From the NCBI RefSeq assembly GCF_006542275.1, contig NZ_CP041217.1, forward strand, positions 2,217,501-2,281,500: a stretch of 64,000 bases of DNA, in the 5' to 3' direction. The notes under the pieces were generated by a model. It ran no database searches, was not told the DNA's origin, and worked only from the letters and a program-made list of their open reading frames with translations. Source of the DNA: Saccharibacillus brassicae (GTDB taxonomy: Bacteria; Bacillota; Bacilli; Paenibacillales; Paenibacillaceae). Numbering within the stretch: position 1 is the stretch's first letter; each line of letters starts with the position of its first letter. Below are positions 8,355 through 18,094 of the stretch, piece by piece. The translations under genes were made by a program, and so were the position numbers.

Positions 8355-11300
8355 TCAGTCGGCAGCCACCCAATCTTCGCCTCCGCCGCTGCGCTTGGCA
8401 TAATCGTGATCCAGCGAAGCTTCCATCAGATCGCCGTAAGCCCAGTGCGCAGCCGATACGTCCGGCCATGTCGCGCCTTCCGCGCCGTGCAGCGGTCCGC
8501 GGTCGAACAGCCGGTTCAAGATCGTGACCGCTTCGGCCCGCGTCAGCGCCTGCTGCGGACGGAACGTGCCGTCCGGGTAGCCGGACATCAGACCTTCGCT
8601 CTGTACGGCGGCGATGAGGCCGCCGGACCAGCCGTTCGCCCGGACATCCGGGAACCCGCCGGTCGAACTGCCTGCCTTCAAGCCCAAGTAGTTGAACGCG
8701 ATCGAAGCCATTTCTTCGCGGGTAATCGCGCCGTCCGGCTTGAAGCTGCCGTCCGTGTACCCTTTCATCCAGCCTGCTGCCGTGACCTGACCGACGTAAT
8801 CGCCGGCCCAATAGCCGCTCCGCAGATCGGAGAAGGCGGCCGCTTGCGTACCGGAGGCCGCTTGCAGTTGGCCCAGACGGCTCAGCATCGCCGCCATCTC
8901 GGCCCGGATCACGCCTTGATCCGGACGCAGCGTGCCGTCGGTATACCCCTGGATATACGCGTCATGGTGCGCCGCTTCGGCCAGATGCACAATCGTGAAC
9001 GTGCTGAACTTCTGGATACCGAAGCGCAGGCCGAGCTTGCCGCCCGCCGCCGCGTCCATCGTCACGACTTCGCCGCGTACCACTTCCTTGGTGCCGTCGC
9101 TGTGTTCGATATACACGCCCAGTTCCCGCAGGAAGTCGGCGCGCTGCGCCGCGTTCTCCGGCAGTTTTGCCGCGTCCAGCGGCAGTACGAGCGTCACCGG
9201 ACGGCTCGACAGATTGGTCTCGATCGTCATCGGACGCGAGGCAACCGTTGCCGCTTTGTTGCCGCTCAGCTCGCGCACGACCTGTTCGGTCACGGCGCGA
9301 TTCTCGACCTGCTGCCGCTGCTGCGGCTGCTTGATCGGTACGAGGCGGAAGTACAGGTCGCCGGACACCCCTTCGAGCGAAGAGGCCGGTACGACGACCG
9401 TGCCGTTCGGGTTGTGGATCTCCAGATTCACGCCGCTGCGGGTCAGCAGCGCGATCGTTGCCTGCGGCAGATTGACGTTGACTTCGCCGATCGCGTCGGT
9501 CGGATCGGGAATAAGAATCCGCGCGGTCGGATCGTTTTTGGCCAGCGCTTTGCCGATCGCTTCCTGCGCTTTGGCCGGCGTGAACGTCACCTGGTCGCTC
9601 AGCGACCCGTCCGCGTTCGTCGTGCGTTCCAGCTCGACCCGCGTCAGATCCGTCAGCCCTTCCGAGCCGGCCGCCACGTCTACCGAGATAATCTGCTTGT
9701 TCGGCGCCGCAGGTACCGGCGGCGGCGAAGACGGAATCGGGACGGACGGCGGCGGCGTAACCGGAGTAGTCGGGTTGGTCGGGTTCGTCGGCTCGACCGG
9801 CACAAGCGTCAGCCCCGAGCGAGCCGCGTTCAGACGGTTCAGCGCGGCATCGATCCGGGCCTGCGTCGCCGTCTTGTCGCCCAGGACCTGCGCCGCTTCA
9901 TCCAGCGCGCCCTGCAGTTCGTTCCACGTCGAAGGCGTGTAGGCCGAACCCTTCAGATCCTCGCCGATGATGATGTCACGGCGCTGCTGAAGCGCCGTTT
10001 TGTCGACGACTGTGAACGTGCGGGTCTTCACCGCGACCTGCCCGTTCTTCTTCGCGGTCACTTCAACCGTGTACGTGCCCGGCGGCAGCGACTGCTTCGA
10101 AGCCAGGTTCCAGGCGCCGGTCGACGGGTCGATAACCGCCGCACCGCCTGCGCCGGTGACGATTTGGCCCTGCGCGTCGCGAACGACGACGTCGAGCGAT
10201 TCCGTTCCCGGCTCGGTCATGCCGCCGAAGGTCGGCTCGTCGCCGTAGACGACACCCGTTACGGTATCCGGCTGCGCGATCGTCAGCGCCGCGCCGAATC
10301 CGCTGTGGGCCGGTTCATTGAAGCTGCCGACCGTTCCGCCGTTCAGCCCTTTCAGGCTGCCCGTCGCCGAGTCGTAAGCCACGCCGACCGTGTCGACGTT
10401 CGACAGGTCGAGATCGGCCGGCAGGTTGATGCGTACCCGCGTCGGGTCCTGCGGATCGACGCTGATATTCGACGGCAGAAGCGGCACGTCGGTGCTGCCG
10501 ACACGGACCGTGAAGCCGGCCGGTACCTGGCCGCCGAACGTCACGCCGCGATCAAGCGTCACCGTCACGCTGGAACCGGAAGATCCTTTTTCCAGCACCG
10601 CCCGGTCAAACGAGGCTGCCTGAAGCTTCAGGCCGTCGTAGGCGTCGGACAATGCTTTGAGCGCCTGGTCGATTTGAGCCTGCGAAGCGAGCGGGTTGCC
10701 GAGTTGAAGCTTCGCCGCGGCCTGCTTATTCACCAGATCGGACCAGCTTGCCGGCGTATAATCGTTCTCTTTGAGCTTGCCTGCGGTCAATTCGCCGTCG
10801 ATCAGAGACACTCTGGCGTCCAGCGCCGTCTTGTCGACATGGGCGAACGTGAAGAACTCTCCGTCGGCCAGTTTATCGCTGCCGAGCGTGAGGCTTCCCG
10901 ACGCATCCAGAGGCAGGAATCTCGGGTTCTGCAAATCTTCCCGGGAGCTGACGACCAGATAATGCTGTTCCGGCTGCGCGGCATTGCGCGGCGCAAGATC
11001 GAGCTGCAGCGTGACCGCTTGATTGCCCCAGTTGGTCGTATCCGCTTTGTGGATACGCTCCATCCGCTTCAACGAGACATCCTGCGTCTGGGCAATGGTC
11101 TGCGTGTAGTTCGCGTCGGTGCCGTTATCGCCGAAAATGAAAAATGACAAGTCCGCGGCGAATTCGTTGAGGTTAGCCGAGTTGGTCTCCTGAACGGCCG
11201 TGCCCAGCGCCGCCGTTACGACCGCGCCCGCTTCCTGCGCTTTGGCCTGCTTCTGCTTCAGGCCGCTGCCCGAATCGCTGCCGATGCTCGTGATTCGGTG

Positions 11301-12266
11301 CGTGTACGAGCCGTTGAGTACGGAGTCCCACACTTTATTTTCGCCGGAATCGAGGTAGGAAGCGTCGTAAGTGTCCCCCGGACTGATTGTATATCCGTTC
11401 TTGATCGCCAGGTAAGTGCTCACCTTTTGGCGCTCCAGATCCGTCAGGGCGCGATCGTATACGATGATATCGAGGATCTTGCCGTCCCAATACCCTTCGG
11501 CTTGACCTTCCGGAATGACTTTGCCGATGGCCGCACCGTGCGTGTCGGTCGTATTCCACATCTTGGGCACGATTTGCCCGAATCCGTTCGGCTTATTCTC
11601 TTCGACAGGTTTCATTTTGCTGTATAATCTGGCAATGTTATCGTTTCCGCTTTCTCCGCCGGTCCAAGTCAGGAACTGCTCATGCGGAAATTCAACGTTA
11701 GCCAGATTGTCGACGGAATACATCGTTTGGGTGCGGTCCGTCGAAGAGTTCATCGGAGTCAGTCCCAATTTGCTTCCGTTTCTCAGCATGCCCGCGGCCG
11801 TATTGACGCTGTTGGCCGTTCCCCACGCAATCACATAGCAGATCCCGGACAACGTATCGGTTTTGGCCGCGATCGCGACCGTTCTGGCCTTTTTGCCAAG
11901 CGGCAGCGTATTGATGCCAAGCGACAAAAAGTCCCGATCAAAATCCAGCACCGGATTGAAGTTGATATTGTGCGCCGAATCATTCCAATACGTCGGCTGT
12001 GACGCCGCCGCGGTCTGAGCCGCATTATTGGCCGACGCGCTCTGATCTTTCCAGGACGCCACGGATTCTCCGTTCATCGAACCGGCGTCCATATCCGATC
12101 TCATCCACAACACCGGTCCGGCCACGCCGCCCGGATTGATCGTGACCGCGGCATGAGCCGTGCCCATCGCTCCGAAAGCCCCTTCGGCCGTACCGATCAC
12201 GACGGCCACCACCAGCAGCGAACGGAAGCCCCGTTTCACGCCGTAACCCCACTTTTTGAATTCCAT
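8355..12266 (-). CDS. Large secreted SLH-domain surface protein
   Basis: 1303 residues from the ATG at 12266 (GTGGGGGA upstream). In order: signal peptide ending near AHA (residue about 38); a concanavalin/LamG-like region with the motif 'DGKILDIIVYDRAL...YLAIKNGY' (about 60-300); two helical FIVAR-type modules (one ending near 'LKALSDAYDGL', the other containing 'SAYTPSTWNELQGALDEA'); Big-like beta domains between them; a Pro-rich linker (PPPSVPIPSSPPPVP); a conserved domain often seen before SLH repeats; then three SLH repeats (about 1100-1135, 1146-1195, 1206-1256) and a partial fourth. SLH domains anchor proteins to pyruvylated secondary cell-wall polymer. The mix suggests a carbohydrate- or matrix-binding surface protein; no catalytic domain is visible. 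Confidence 0.85.
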   Translation of the reverse strand: MEFKKWGYGVKRGFRSLLVVAVVIGTAEGAFGAMGTAHAAVTINPGGVAGPVLWMRSDMDAGSMNGESVASWKDQSASANNAAQTAAASQPTYWNDSAHNINFNPVLDFDRDFLSLGINTLPLGKKARTVAIAAKTDTLSGICYVIAWGTANSVNTAAGMLRNGSKLGLTPMNSSTDRTQTMYSVDNLANVEFPHEQFLTWTGGESGNDNIARLYSKMKPVEENKPNGFGQIVPKMWNTTDTHGAAIGKVIPEGQAEGYWDGKILDIIVYDRALTDLERQKVSTYLAIKNGYTISPGDTYDASYLDSGENKVWDSVLNGSYTHRITSIGSDSGSGLKQKQAKAQEAGAVVTAALGTAVQETNSANLNEFAADLSFFIFGDNGTDANYTQTIAQTQDVSLKRMERIHKADTTNWGNQAVTLQLDLAPRNAAQPEQHYLVVSSREDLQNPRFLPLDASGSLTLGSDKLADGEFFTFAHVDKTALDARVSLIDGELTAGKLKENDYTPASWSDLVNKQAAAKLQLGNPLASQAQIDQALKALSDAYDGLKLQAASFDRAVLEKGSSGSSVTVTLDRGVTFGGQVPAGFTVRVGSTDVPLLPSNISVDPQDPTRVRINLPADLDLSNVDTVGVAYDSATGSLKGLNGGTVGSFNEPAHSGFGAALTIAQPDTVTGVVYGDEPTFGGMTEPGTESLDVVVRDAQGQIVTGAGGAAVIDPSTGAWNLASKQSLPPGTYTVEVTAKKNGQVAVKTRTFTVVDKTALQQRRDIIIGEDLKGSAYTPSTWNELQGALDEAAQVLGDKTATQARIDAALNRLNAARSGLTLVPVEPTNPTNPTTPVTPPPSVPIPSSPPPVPAAPNKQIISVDVAAGSEGLTDLTRVELERTTNADGSLSDQVTFTPAKAQEAIGKALAKNDPTARILIPDPTDAIGEVNVNLPQATIALLTRSGVNLEIHNPNGTVVVPASSLEGVSGDLYFRLVPIKQPQQRQQVENRAVTEQVVRELSGNKAATVASRPMTIETNLSSRPVTLVLPLDAAKLPENAAQRADFLRELGVYIEHSDGTKEVVRGEVVTMDAAAGGKLGLRFGIQKFSTFTIVHLAEAAHHDAYIQGYTDGTLRPDQGVIRAEMAAMLSRLGQLQAASGTQAAAFSDLRSGYWAGDYVGQVTAAGWMKGYTDGSFKPDGAITREEMASIAFNYLGLKAGSSTGGFPDVRANGWSGGLIAAVQSEGLMSGYPDGTFRPQQALTRAEAVTILNRLFDRGPLHGAEGATWPDVSAAHWAYGDLMEASLDHDYAKRSGGGEDWVAAD

Positions 12267-12524
12267 AATTCCCCCACTTTCCGATTTGAATAGCCATCCT
12301 CTATTTCCCCTCCAGCCTACCAAACGGACATGTACAAAAAATATACAAGTCCCGTATAGGTGCGCCGCAGACGGGTTCGGAAGGTTTTTTGGACGTCGGA
12401 AAAATCCCTATTTAAAAAAACCCTCTGTCTGCCGACATATATAGTAAATTTTATTCACTTTTATTCCGTGCATCCAATCGCTTGGAACGAAACCCGTGAT
12501 CGAACAGGAGGAATATCCGGCATC

Positions 12525-14576
12525 ATGTTAATCGGCGTATATCATCGTACCGACCCGTTCGAGGCCATTGGACGAGCGCGCATCGACGCGCTGCTCGCGG
12601 AAGCGGAGCGCCAGAACGTCTCGCTCTGCTTCTTCGGCCTGGACGGCATCGATCCCGAAAGGGAAACGATCAAGGCGCTTCACCCCCATCACGACCAATT
12701 CCACCTGCGCGAGACCCCTTATCCGGACGTCGTGCTGAACGAAGCTCCGGAGCTTGCCGCCAAGCGGCCCGAAGCGGAAAAAGCGCTGCGCCAAAAAGTT
12801 CCTTTTGCCGTTCACCTGATCGGAGACAAAGAGGCGGTGGCTTCGTCCCTTCAAGCGGAGTTTGCCGAGCTTCTGCTGCCGACGGAGCCGCTCGACTCGG
12901 CGCAGCGCGCCCTGGACATGCTGGCGCTCTACGGCGACGTCGTCATCAAGCCGGCCGCGGGGCGCCGCGGTCAGGGCCTGCTGCGCCTGCGCCGCGAAGC
13001 GGACCGCTACCGGCTGGACGAGAGCGGCGGCGCTTCGCGCCTGCTCGGCCCAAGCGCGCTGAACAAACGGCTGCGCCAAATCGTCTCCGGCCCGCGGCGC
13101 CATCTGGTCCAGGCCTGCCGGCCGACCTTGACGCCGCAGGGCGAACCGATCGATTACCGCGTGCACGTCCAGCGCGACGAGCACGGCGAGTTCCGCGTGA
13201 CCCGTACCTACCCGCGCGTCGGCCGGCCCGGGTCGTTCGTCAGCAATCTCGGAGCGGGCGGAACGAGCCCGGATCTCGAAGAGACGCTTCGATCCCTGCA
13301 CGGAGAAGACGCCGGAGCGCTGCGGATCAAGCTGGAACAGACGGCGCTGCGGCTGGCGGAAGCCGTCAATCGGCCGTATCCTTTTTTGTGCAACGAACTC
13401 GGGATCGACCTGCTGCTCGGCGAGCGCGGCGAGATCTTTTTCCTCGAAGCCAACGCTTCGCCCGAGACGCGCGACCACGAAGAGCTGCGCGCGGTGCGGC
13501 TGCTCGGCTTCTGCCGGCATATGCACGCCGTGCGGAGCGGGCAGATTCGCACGCGGCAGACGCTCGGCATGCTCGTGTCCGAAAGCGACAACGAAGTGCG
13601 GCTGCACGACGCCATGGCTTTTGCCAGCGCCGCGCACGATGCCGATTTCTTCTGGTTCCGTCCGGTCGACGCGGCGTTCGCTTCCCCGCTGCTCAAAGCG
13701 CAAGTGTTTGAACGCGGCCGCTGGACGGCGCAGTACCGGCGCCTGCCCGACGTCGTGTACGACCGGCTCAAGGAACGGGGGCTGCGGCGCTCGGAGCAGG
13801 CTTACCTCAGGCTCGAAGGCATCCCCAACACGCATTCGCGTCCGGCCGGCAGCTTCAGCAAGCTCAAAGCCTACGAACTGCTCTCGGGCGATCCCGAAGT
13901 CGCTCCCCATCTCATTCCGTACGCTGCGCTCGATTCCGCCGCGGCAGCGAAATCGTTTATCGACGACCACGGCCAGACCGTGATCAAGCCGAGCGGCGGG
14001 ACGAAAGGTTCCGCGATCATCGTCGTCCGGCGGGAAGGCGAGCATTATCGCGTCGACGATCCGCTGTACAGCCATCTGCTGCCCGAAGACCGGTTATCCG
14101 AGCTGCTCGGCGGATTGGCCGCAAGCAAAGAGATGGTCCTGCAAAAATTCGTCGACAGCGTGACTCCGGAAGGACTGCCTTTTCATATTCGCGTCCATCT
14201 GATCCGGGGCGACGACGACCGGTTCCACATTATCGGCCATATGCCGTATATCTCCACGCAGCAGCGCCACAAAGTCGTCAACCACCATACCAACCTGCGG
14301 GCCTTCACCCAATGGAGCTGGTTCCTGCCGTACCAGTTCCCGGGCCGCGAAGAAGAAATGGACGCCCGCGTCCGCCGTTTCGCTCTTGCCGCCGCAGATC
14401 GGCTCGAAGACCGGATGGAACACAAACTGTGGGAAATCGGGCTCGATCTCGGCATCGAACGCGACGGCTCGATCTGGCTGTACGAAGCCAACATGAACAA
14501 AGTCGGAGTCATCAGCCGCGAACTGGAAGCGTCCAAAATCCTGGTGCCTTCCTGCCTGCGGCTGATACGTCCGTAG
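12525..14576 (+). CDS. Tandem YheC/YheD-type ATP-grasp protein
   Basis: 683 residues from the ATG at 12525 (AGGAGGA 12 nt upstream). It contains two complete YheC/YheD modules in one chain. Module 1 (about 1-370) has the ATP-grasp P-loop region IKPAAGRRG (141-149), the DYRVHVQRD strand and metal-binding 'IFFLEANASPE'. Module 2 (about 400-683) has IKPSGGTKG (about 486), 'FHIRVHLIRG' and 'IWLYEANMNKVG'. In Bacillus subtilis YheC and YheD are separate spore-coat-associated proteins, each about half this length. ATP-grasp enzymes join a carboxylate to an amine or thiol using ATP; the substrate here is unknown. The stop codon lies inside an 8-bp tandem repeat. Followed by an SLH-type gene on the same strand. 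Confidence 0.85.
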   Translation: MLIGVYHRTDPFEAIGRARIDALLAEAERQNVSLCFFGLDGIDPERETIKALHPHHDQFHLRETPYPDVVLNEAPELAAKRPEAEKALRQKVPFAVHLIGDKEAVASSLQAEFAELLLPTEPLDSAQRALDMLALYGDVVIKPAAGRRGQGLLRLRREADRYRLDESGGASRLLGPSALNKRLRQIVSGPRRHLVQACRPTLTPQGEPIDYRVHVQRDEHGEFRVTRTYPRVGRPGSFVSNLGAGGTSPDLEETLRSLHGEDAGALRIKLEQTALRLAEAVNRPYPFLCNELGIDLLLGERGEIFFLEANASPETRDHEELRAVRLLGFCRHMHAVRSGQIRTRQTLGMLVSESDNEVRLHDAMAFASAAHDADFFWFRPVDAAFASPLLKAQVFERGRWTAQYRRLPDVVYDRLKERGLRRSEQAYLRLEGIPNTHSRPAGSFSKLKAYELLSGDPEVAPHLIPYAALDSAAAAKSFIDDHGQTVIKPSGGTKGSAIIVVRREGEHYRVDDPLYSHLLPEDRLSELLGGLAASKEMVLQKFVDSVTPEGLPFHIRVHLIRGDDDRFHIIGHMPYISTQQRHKVVNHHTNLRAFTQWSWFLPYQFPGREEEMDARVRRFALAAADRLEDRMEHKLWEIGLDLGIERDGSIWLYEANMNKVGVISRELEASKILVPSCLRLIRP

Positions 14577-14628
14577 ATCCGTAGATCCGTAGATCCATAG
14601 ATCCATAGATCCATAGATCCATAGATCC
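14573..14628. repeat. 8-bp tandem repeat, seven units, beginning in a stop codon
   Basis: Three units of GTAGATCC are followed by four of ATAGATCC with perfect 8-bp spacing. The TAG stop of the ATP-grasp gene (14574-14576) is inside the first unit, so unit number can change without altering that protein. The array lies 12 nt before the AGGAGCG ribosome site of the next gene. Confidence 0.95.
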
Positions 14629-14653
14629 TATTCGATAATCAGGAGCGTGCCTT

Positions 14654-16576
14654 ATGAACAACAAGAAGAATGCAGCCCGCAGCAAAAGCAAAAACAAAAC
14701 AAAGGTCATGCTCCGTTCCGCCGTGCTCACGACCGGCCTGACCGCTCAGCTGTTGAGCGGTTCCTCCGTCGCGGCCCACGCCGAGCCCGCAACTTACGAA
14801 GGCGATTCGTTCGCCTATCTCAGCCAGTACCTCGGCCTCGGCGCCGCTTACGCGGAACCTGCGGACGACACGCTCTCCGACCAACCGTTCGAAGCGCTGG
14901 GCGAATCGGGCGGCGACACGGGCGGCGGCAGCCCGGGCACCGAAATCCCCGAAGCCGACCTCGCCTGGCAGAGTCTGACGGCCGAATCCGGCGACCAATC
15001 GGCGACGCTTCGTTATACCAAGCCCCGGAACTTCGAAGACGGCCGCCTGGAAATTTCGGGAGACGACGGCATGAATTACGAAACGGTCAACCCGTCGAAC
15101 GTTTCGAACCTCACGGACACGTCGCTGACCGTCACGGGCCTCGTTAACGGGAAAACGTATTATTTCCGCTTCGCGATCAAAAGCCATTCGAACGTAGGCT
15201 ACTCCAACTTCGTATCGGCTACGCCGAAAGGCACGCTTCCGCCAGCGGAAACGCCGCCTCCGGTCGAGACTCCGCCTGCCGCTCCGGCACCGGCGCCTAC
15301 GTTCGAAGTCCCGGCACCGACGACCGCACCGACGACTGCACCGACTACCGCACCGACAACCCCGGCCGCAGGCGCGGAAGAATCGATCCAGGTGCTCGCC
15401 GTCTCGGCCGGCAACCTGACGACCCGTTCGGCCAGCCTGACCCGTTCCACGGCGGAGGACGGCTCGTCGCGCGCGGAACTCCGGCTGACTCCGCAAGGGA
15501 TCTCCCAGGCTTCCGAGCAGGCGGCACGCGGCGAGACGCTCGCTTATCGCCTGCCGCAGCTCAGCGGTACCGCCATGCAGATCCTGTTGGACGGCAGCAC
15601 GCTTGCGCCGCTGTCGAGCAAAGCGAATAAACTCTCGGTCAGCACGGCCGACGTCGGCATCACGTTCCCGGTCGAACGCCTGCGCCTGTCCGAAGCCGCG
15701 CAGCGCCTCGGCGTGACGTCGGATCAAGTCTCGATCCGGATCGAGATCGAGAAGACGCCCGTATCGACGACTCCGGGCGCCTGGACCAAAGCGGTCGGCG
15801 CCGTGCCGGTCGGCGACGCGTACGCGTTCCGCATGATCGCGAGCAGCGGCTCCAAATCGACTGACATTAACGGCTACGACCGCCGCTACGGCGAGCAGAC
15901 GATTCCTGTTCCCGCCGGTTCCGACCTCGCAAGCCTCGGCGCCGTCATGCTCGTCGACGGTAAATACGTGCCGATTCCGGTCACGTTCAAGGACGGCCAG
16001 GCGATCCTGCACACGACCGGCGGCAATCCGGTCCTGCTCGTTCGTTACGACAAACCGGCCGATTCCGGCAAATGGTTCGATAGCGCGGTCAGCGCGTCGA
16101 CGACCAAAGGCATTCTCGAAGGCCGCGAAGTCGCCGCGCCGCTGGACCGCGAAGCGTTCGCCCGCATGACGGTACGCGCGCTCGGCCTTGAGTCGTACGG
16201 CACGAACGCCGCTTCGTCGCTGGCCGCGCTGCGCAGCGCGGGCTTGTACGAAGGGCTGCCGGCCAGCGTCCAGTCCGACGGAGCGATCACCCGCGAAGAG
16301 ATGATCGCGATCCTCGTGAACGCCAGCCGCCAGTTCGACCTGCAGCTGAACGCCCTCGCCCCGGCTTCGACCACGGCGAAAAACGCGTTCGGCGATGCCG
16401 GCGACGTCTCCGAATGGGCCGATTCGTACGTCGAGACCGCGTACGCGGCGGGCCTGTTCCGCGGCGACAAAGGACAGATCATCGCCGCGCAGCGCCAGGG
16501 AACGGCCGGCGAAGCCGCCGCGCTGCTGGTCAACCTGCTGCGCAGCACGGGACTGGCCGATCCGGCCGGCAAATAA
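14654..16576 (+). CDS. Secreted surface protein with fibronectin III and SLH-like repeats
   Basis: 640 residues, ATG preceded by AGGAGCG. It has a basic N-terminus with signal peptide (1-45, cleaved near AHA), a fibronectin type III domain (about 98-195, [15 protein letters not shown]), a Pro/Thr linker with repeated TTAP units (about 205-235), a beta-rich domain resembling the pre-SLH domain of the protein at 8355-12266, and three degenerate SLH repeats (about 470-640, [18 protein letters not shown]). It is therefore probably anchored to the cell-wall polymer. It has no evident enzyme domain. It lies 77 bp after the ATP-grasp gene with the 8-bp repeat between; a shared transcript is possible. 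A strong terminator follows. Confidence 0.8.
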   Translation: MNNKKNAARSKSKNKTKVMLRSAVLTTGLTAQLLSGSSVAAHAEPATYEGDSFAYLSQYLGLGAAYAEPADDTLSDQPFEALGESGGDTGGGSPGTEIPEADLAWQSLTAESGDQSATLRYTKPRNFEDGRLEISGDDGMNYETVNPSNVSNLTDTSLTVTGLVNGKTYYFRFAIKSHSNVGYSNFVSATPKGTLPPAETPPPVETPPAAPAPAPTFEVPAPTTAPTTAPTTAPTTPAAGAEESIQVLAVSAGNLTTRSASLTRSTAEDGSSRAELRLTPQGISQASEQAARGETLAYRLPQLSGTAMQILLDGSTLAPLSSKANKLSVSTADVGITFPVERLRLSEAAQRLGVTSDQVSIRIEIEKTPVSTTPGAWTKAVGAVPVGDAYAFRMIASSGSKSTDINGYDRRYGEQTIPVPAGSDLASLGAVMLVDGKYVPIPVTFKDGQAILHTTGGNPVLLVRYDKPADSGKWFDSAVSASTTKGILEGREVAAPLDREAFARMTVRALGLESYGTNAASSLAALRSAGLYEGLPASVQSDGAITREEMIAILVNASRQFDLQLNALAPASTTAKNAFGDAGDVSEWADSYVETAYAAGLFRGDKGQIIAAQRQGTAGEAAALLVNLLRSTGLADPAGK

Positions 16577-16668
16577 CATTATTTTGCAAGAAGCGATTTT
16601 TGGAGCAGCTCCATTGGAAAATCGCCTGCAAGCAGCGAGGTGCGCCAGCGCCGCGCAATCAGAACGGC

Positions 16669-16712
16669 AAAAAAGAAGCGGAAGGCCCCGGGGCCTCCCG
16701 CTTCTTTTTTTT
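16669..16712 (+). terminator. Rho-independent terminator after the SLH-type gene
   Basis: The stem AAGAAGCGG-AGGCCCC pairs with GGGGCCT-CCGCTTCTT and is followed by a run of eight T. It lies about 95 bp after the stop codon. Confidence 0.9.
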
Positions 16713-16820
16713 GGACTTGCCGCATGCCGCATCCGCCGCCGCGCCCGACAAAACCGGCACCCGAAAGGTCGGGCGGAGGCGGCCAAAATCCGGTATCTTG
16801 AAATCAAGGAGGGGAATGCG

Positions 16821-17804
16821 GTGAACTTACTGGAAAATATGAACGAAGCGATGGCTTATATCGAACAGCATCTCGGCGACGAGATCGACCTGAAGGCGGC
16901 TGCCCGGATCGCTTTGTGTTCGGAGACCCATTTCAGGCGGATGTTTTCGTTTCTCGCCGGGGTCACGCTGACCGAATACGTCCGGCGCAGACGACTGACG
17001 CTGGCGGCCTGGGAGCTGCAAAGCGGCGGCGCGAAGATCGTCGATCTCGCGCTCAAGTACGGATACGACTCGGCGGATTCGTTTGCGCGGGCGTTCCGGC
17101 AGCTGCACGGCGTGACGCCGTCCGAAGCGCGCCGCAGCGGCGCGAAGCTTCAGGCGTATCTGCCCATGACCTTCCGATTGACCGTTGAAGGAGGAGAGCG
17201 CATGAAAGTTCGTATCGTGGAAAAAGAAGCTTTTCGCATCGTCGGCATCATGAAGCGGGTTCCGATCGTGTTCTCGGGCGTGAACCCGGAGATCGCCGCG
17301 ATGTGGCACAGTCTGGACATGGACAAAATCGGCCTGATGAAAAAAGTATCGAATATCGAACCCGGCGGCCTCGTCAGCGCTTCGACCCGGTTCTCGGAAG
17401 AGCGGATGCAGGAAAAAGGCGGGCTCGACCATTACATCGGAGCCGCGACCACCCTCGCGGTTCCGGAAGGCTTCGCTTCGCTGGAAGTGGAAGCTTCGAG
17501 CTGGGCCGTGTTCGAAGCCGTCGGCAAATTCCCGGACGCGCTGCAGGAGACATGGGGCCGCATCTATTCGGAGTGGTTCCCTTCTGCCGGCTATGGGCAG
17601 GCGGAAGGGCCGGAGCTGCTGTGGAACGAGCAGCGCGACCAGAGCGCGCCGGATTACCGCAGCGAGATCTGGATTCCGGTCGGAAAGCGGAAGGACGGAA
17701 CGAAACCGGACAGAACGGAGCCGAACAGAACGGAGTCGAACACAACGGAGTCGAACACAACGGAGTCGAACACAACGGAGTCGAACACAACGGAGCAAGC
17801 TTGA
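16821..17804 (+). CDS. AraC-family regulator with GyrI-like ligand domain and repeat tail
   Basis: 327 residues, GTG start at 16821 behind AAGGAGGGG. Residues 8-108 are a double helix-turn-helix AraC domain at the N-terminus ([19 protein letters not shown], then RRSGAKLQ). Residues about 128-292 form a GyrI-like/effector-binding domain ([19 protein letters not shown], ending SEIWIPV). This Rob/BmrR-like layout suggests sensing of small hydrophobic compounds. After the domain ends, a tail of about 35 residues is built of repeated TESNT units from an in-frame 15-bp tandem repeat. Such a tail is not part of the family and is probably disordered. The gene is followed by a hairpin and transcribed alone; targets are unknown. 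Confidence 0.85.
   Translation: MNLLENMNEAMAYIEQHLGDEIDLKAAARIALCSETHFRRMFSFLAGVTLTEYVRRRRLTLAAWELQSGGAKIVDLALKYGYDSADSFARAFRQLHGVTPSEARRSGAKLQAYLPMTFRLTVEGGERMKVRIVEKEAFRIVGIMKRVPIVFSGVNPEIAAMWHSLDMDKIGLMKKVSNIEPGGLVSASTRFSEERMQEKGGLDHYIGAATTLAVPEGFASLEVEASSWAVFEAVGKFPDALQETWGRIYSEWFPSAGYGQAEGPELLWNEQRDQSAPDYRSEIWIPVGKRKDGTKPDRTEPNRTESNTTESNTTESNTTESNTTEQA
17715..17800 (+). repeat. 15-bp in-frame tandem repeat at the 3' end of the AraC/GyrI gene
   Basis: Units of ACGGAGTCGAACACA start at 17730, 17745, 17760 and 17775. A variant unit precedes at 17715 and a truncated one follows at 17790. Because 15 is a multiple of three, unit gain or loss only lengthens or shortens the protein tail. Confidence 0.92.
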
Positions 17805-17805
17805 A

Positions 17806-17862
17806 AAAGACCCCGAACGGAAGCCGGGCCGCGAGGCCTGCGCTTTCGTTCGGGGTCTTCGA
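17806..17862. terminator. Terminator-like hairpin
   Basis: AAAAAGACCCCGAACG pairs with CGTTCGGGGTCTTC across a 29-nt loop. The T run is short on the plus strand and longer on the minus strand, so it may act in both directions between the convergent genes. Confidence 0.7.
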
Positions 17863-18094
17863 ATGTACGGTGAAATATAAGGATTGAAGTCATGGGGCTG
17901 CCGATGATAAAAAGGCATTAACGATCATAAAAAGGTTTTTTCCATGATTCCATACTGTATGAGCACTTATAGTATGAAATCTAACTATAATCCTTCTAAG
18001 AAAAATCGGAATTGTCCTGAGAACGGCGTGAAGTTCGCCCTCAAATTCCCGGCGGATGCGCGTCCGTTCCGAACGCGCATCCGCCGGTCCCCTG
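17863..18094. other. AT-rich convergent intergenic stretch with short repeats
   Basis: Between two convergent genes. It holds a direct repeat of GAT(G/C)ATAAAAAGG at 17903 and 17923 (20-bp spacing), a palindrome CATACTGTATG at 17951-17961 and a complementary AGTATG at 17971. I see no open reading frame with a ribosome site and no clear promoter. Confidence 0.5.

Noticed and set aside
8298-11147. 949-residue open frame on the plus strand
   Set aside because: It is antisense to the SLH protein gene, has no ribosome site and is Arg/Gln-rich nonsense, as expected from a GC-rich gene read backwards.
14573-14628. Possible CRISPR array
   Set aside because: Units are 8 bp, contiguous and without spacers, and no cas genes are present.
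16045-16572. 175-residue minus-strand frame inside the second SLH-type gene
   Set aside because: Antisense shadow; the plus-strand frame has signal peptide, fibronectin III and SLH-like motifs.
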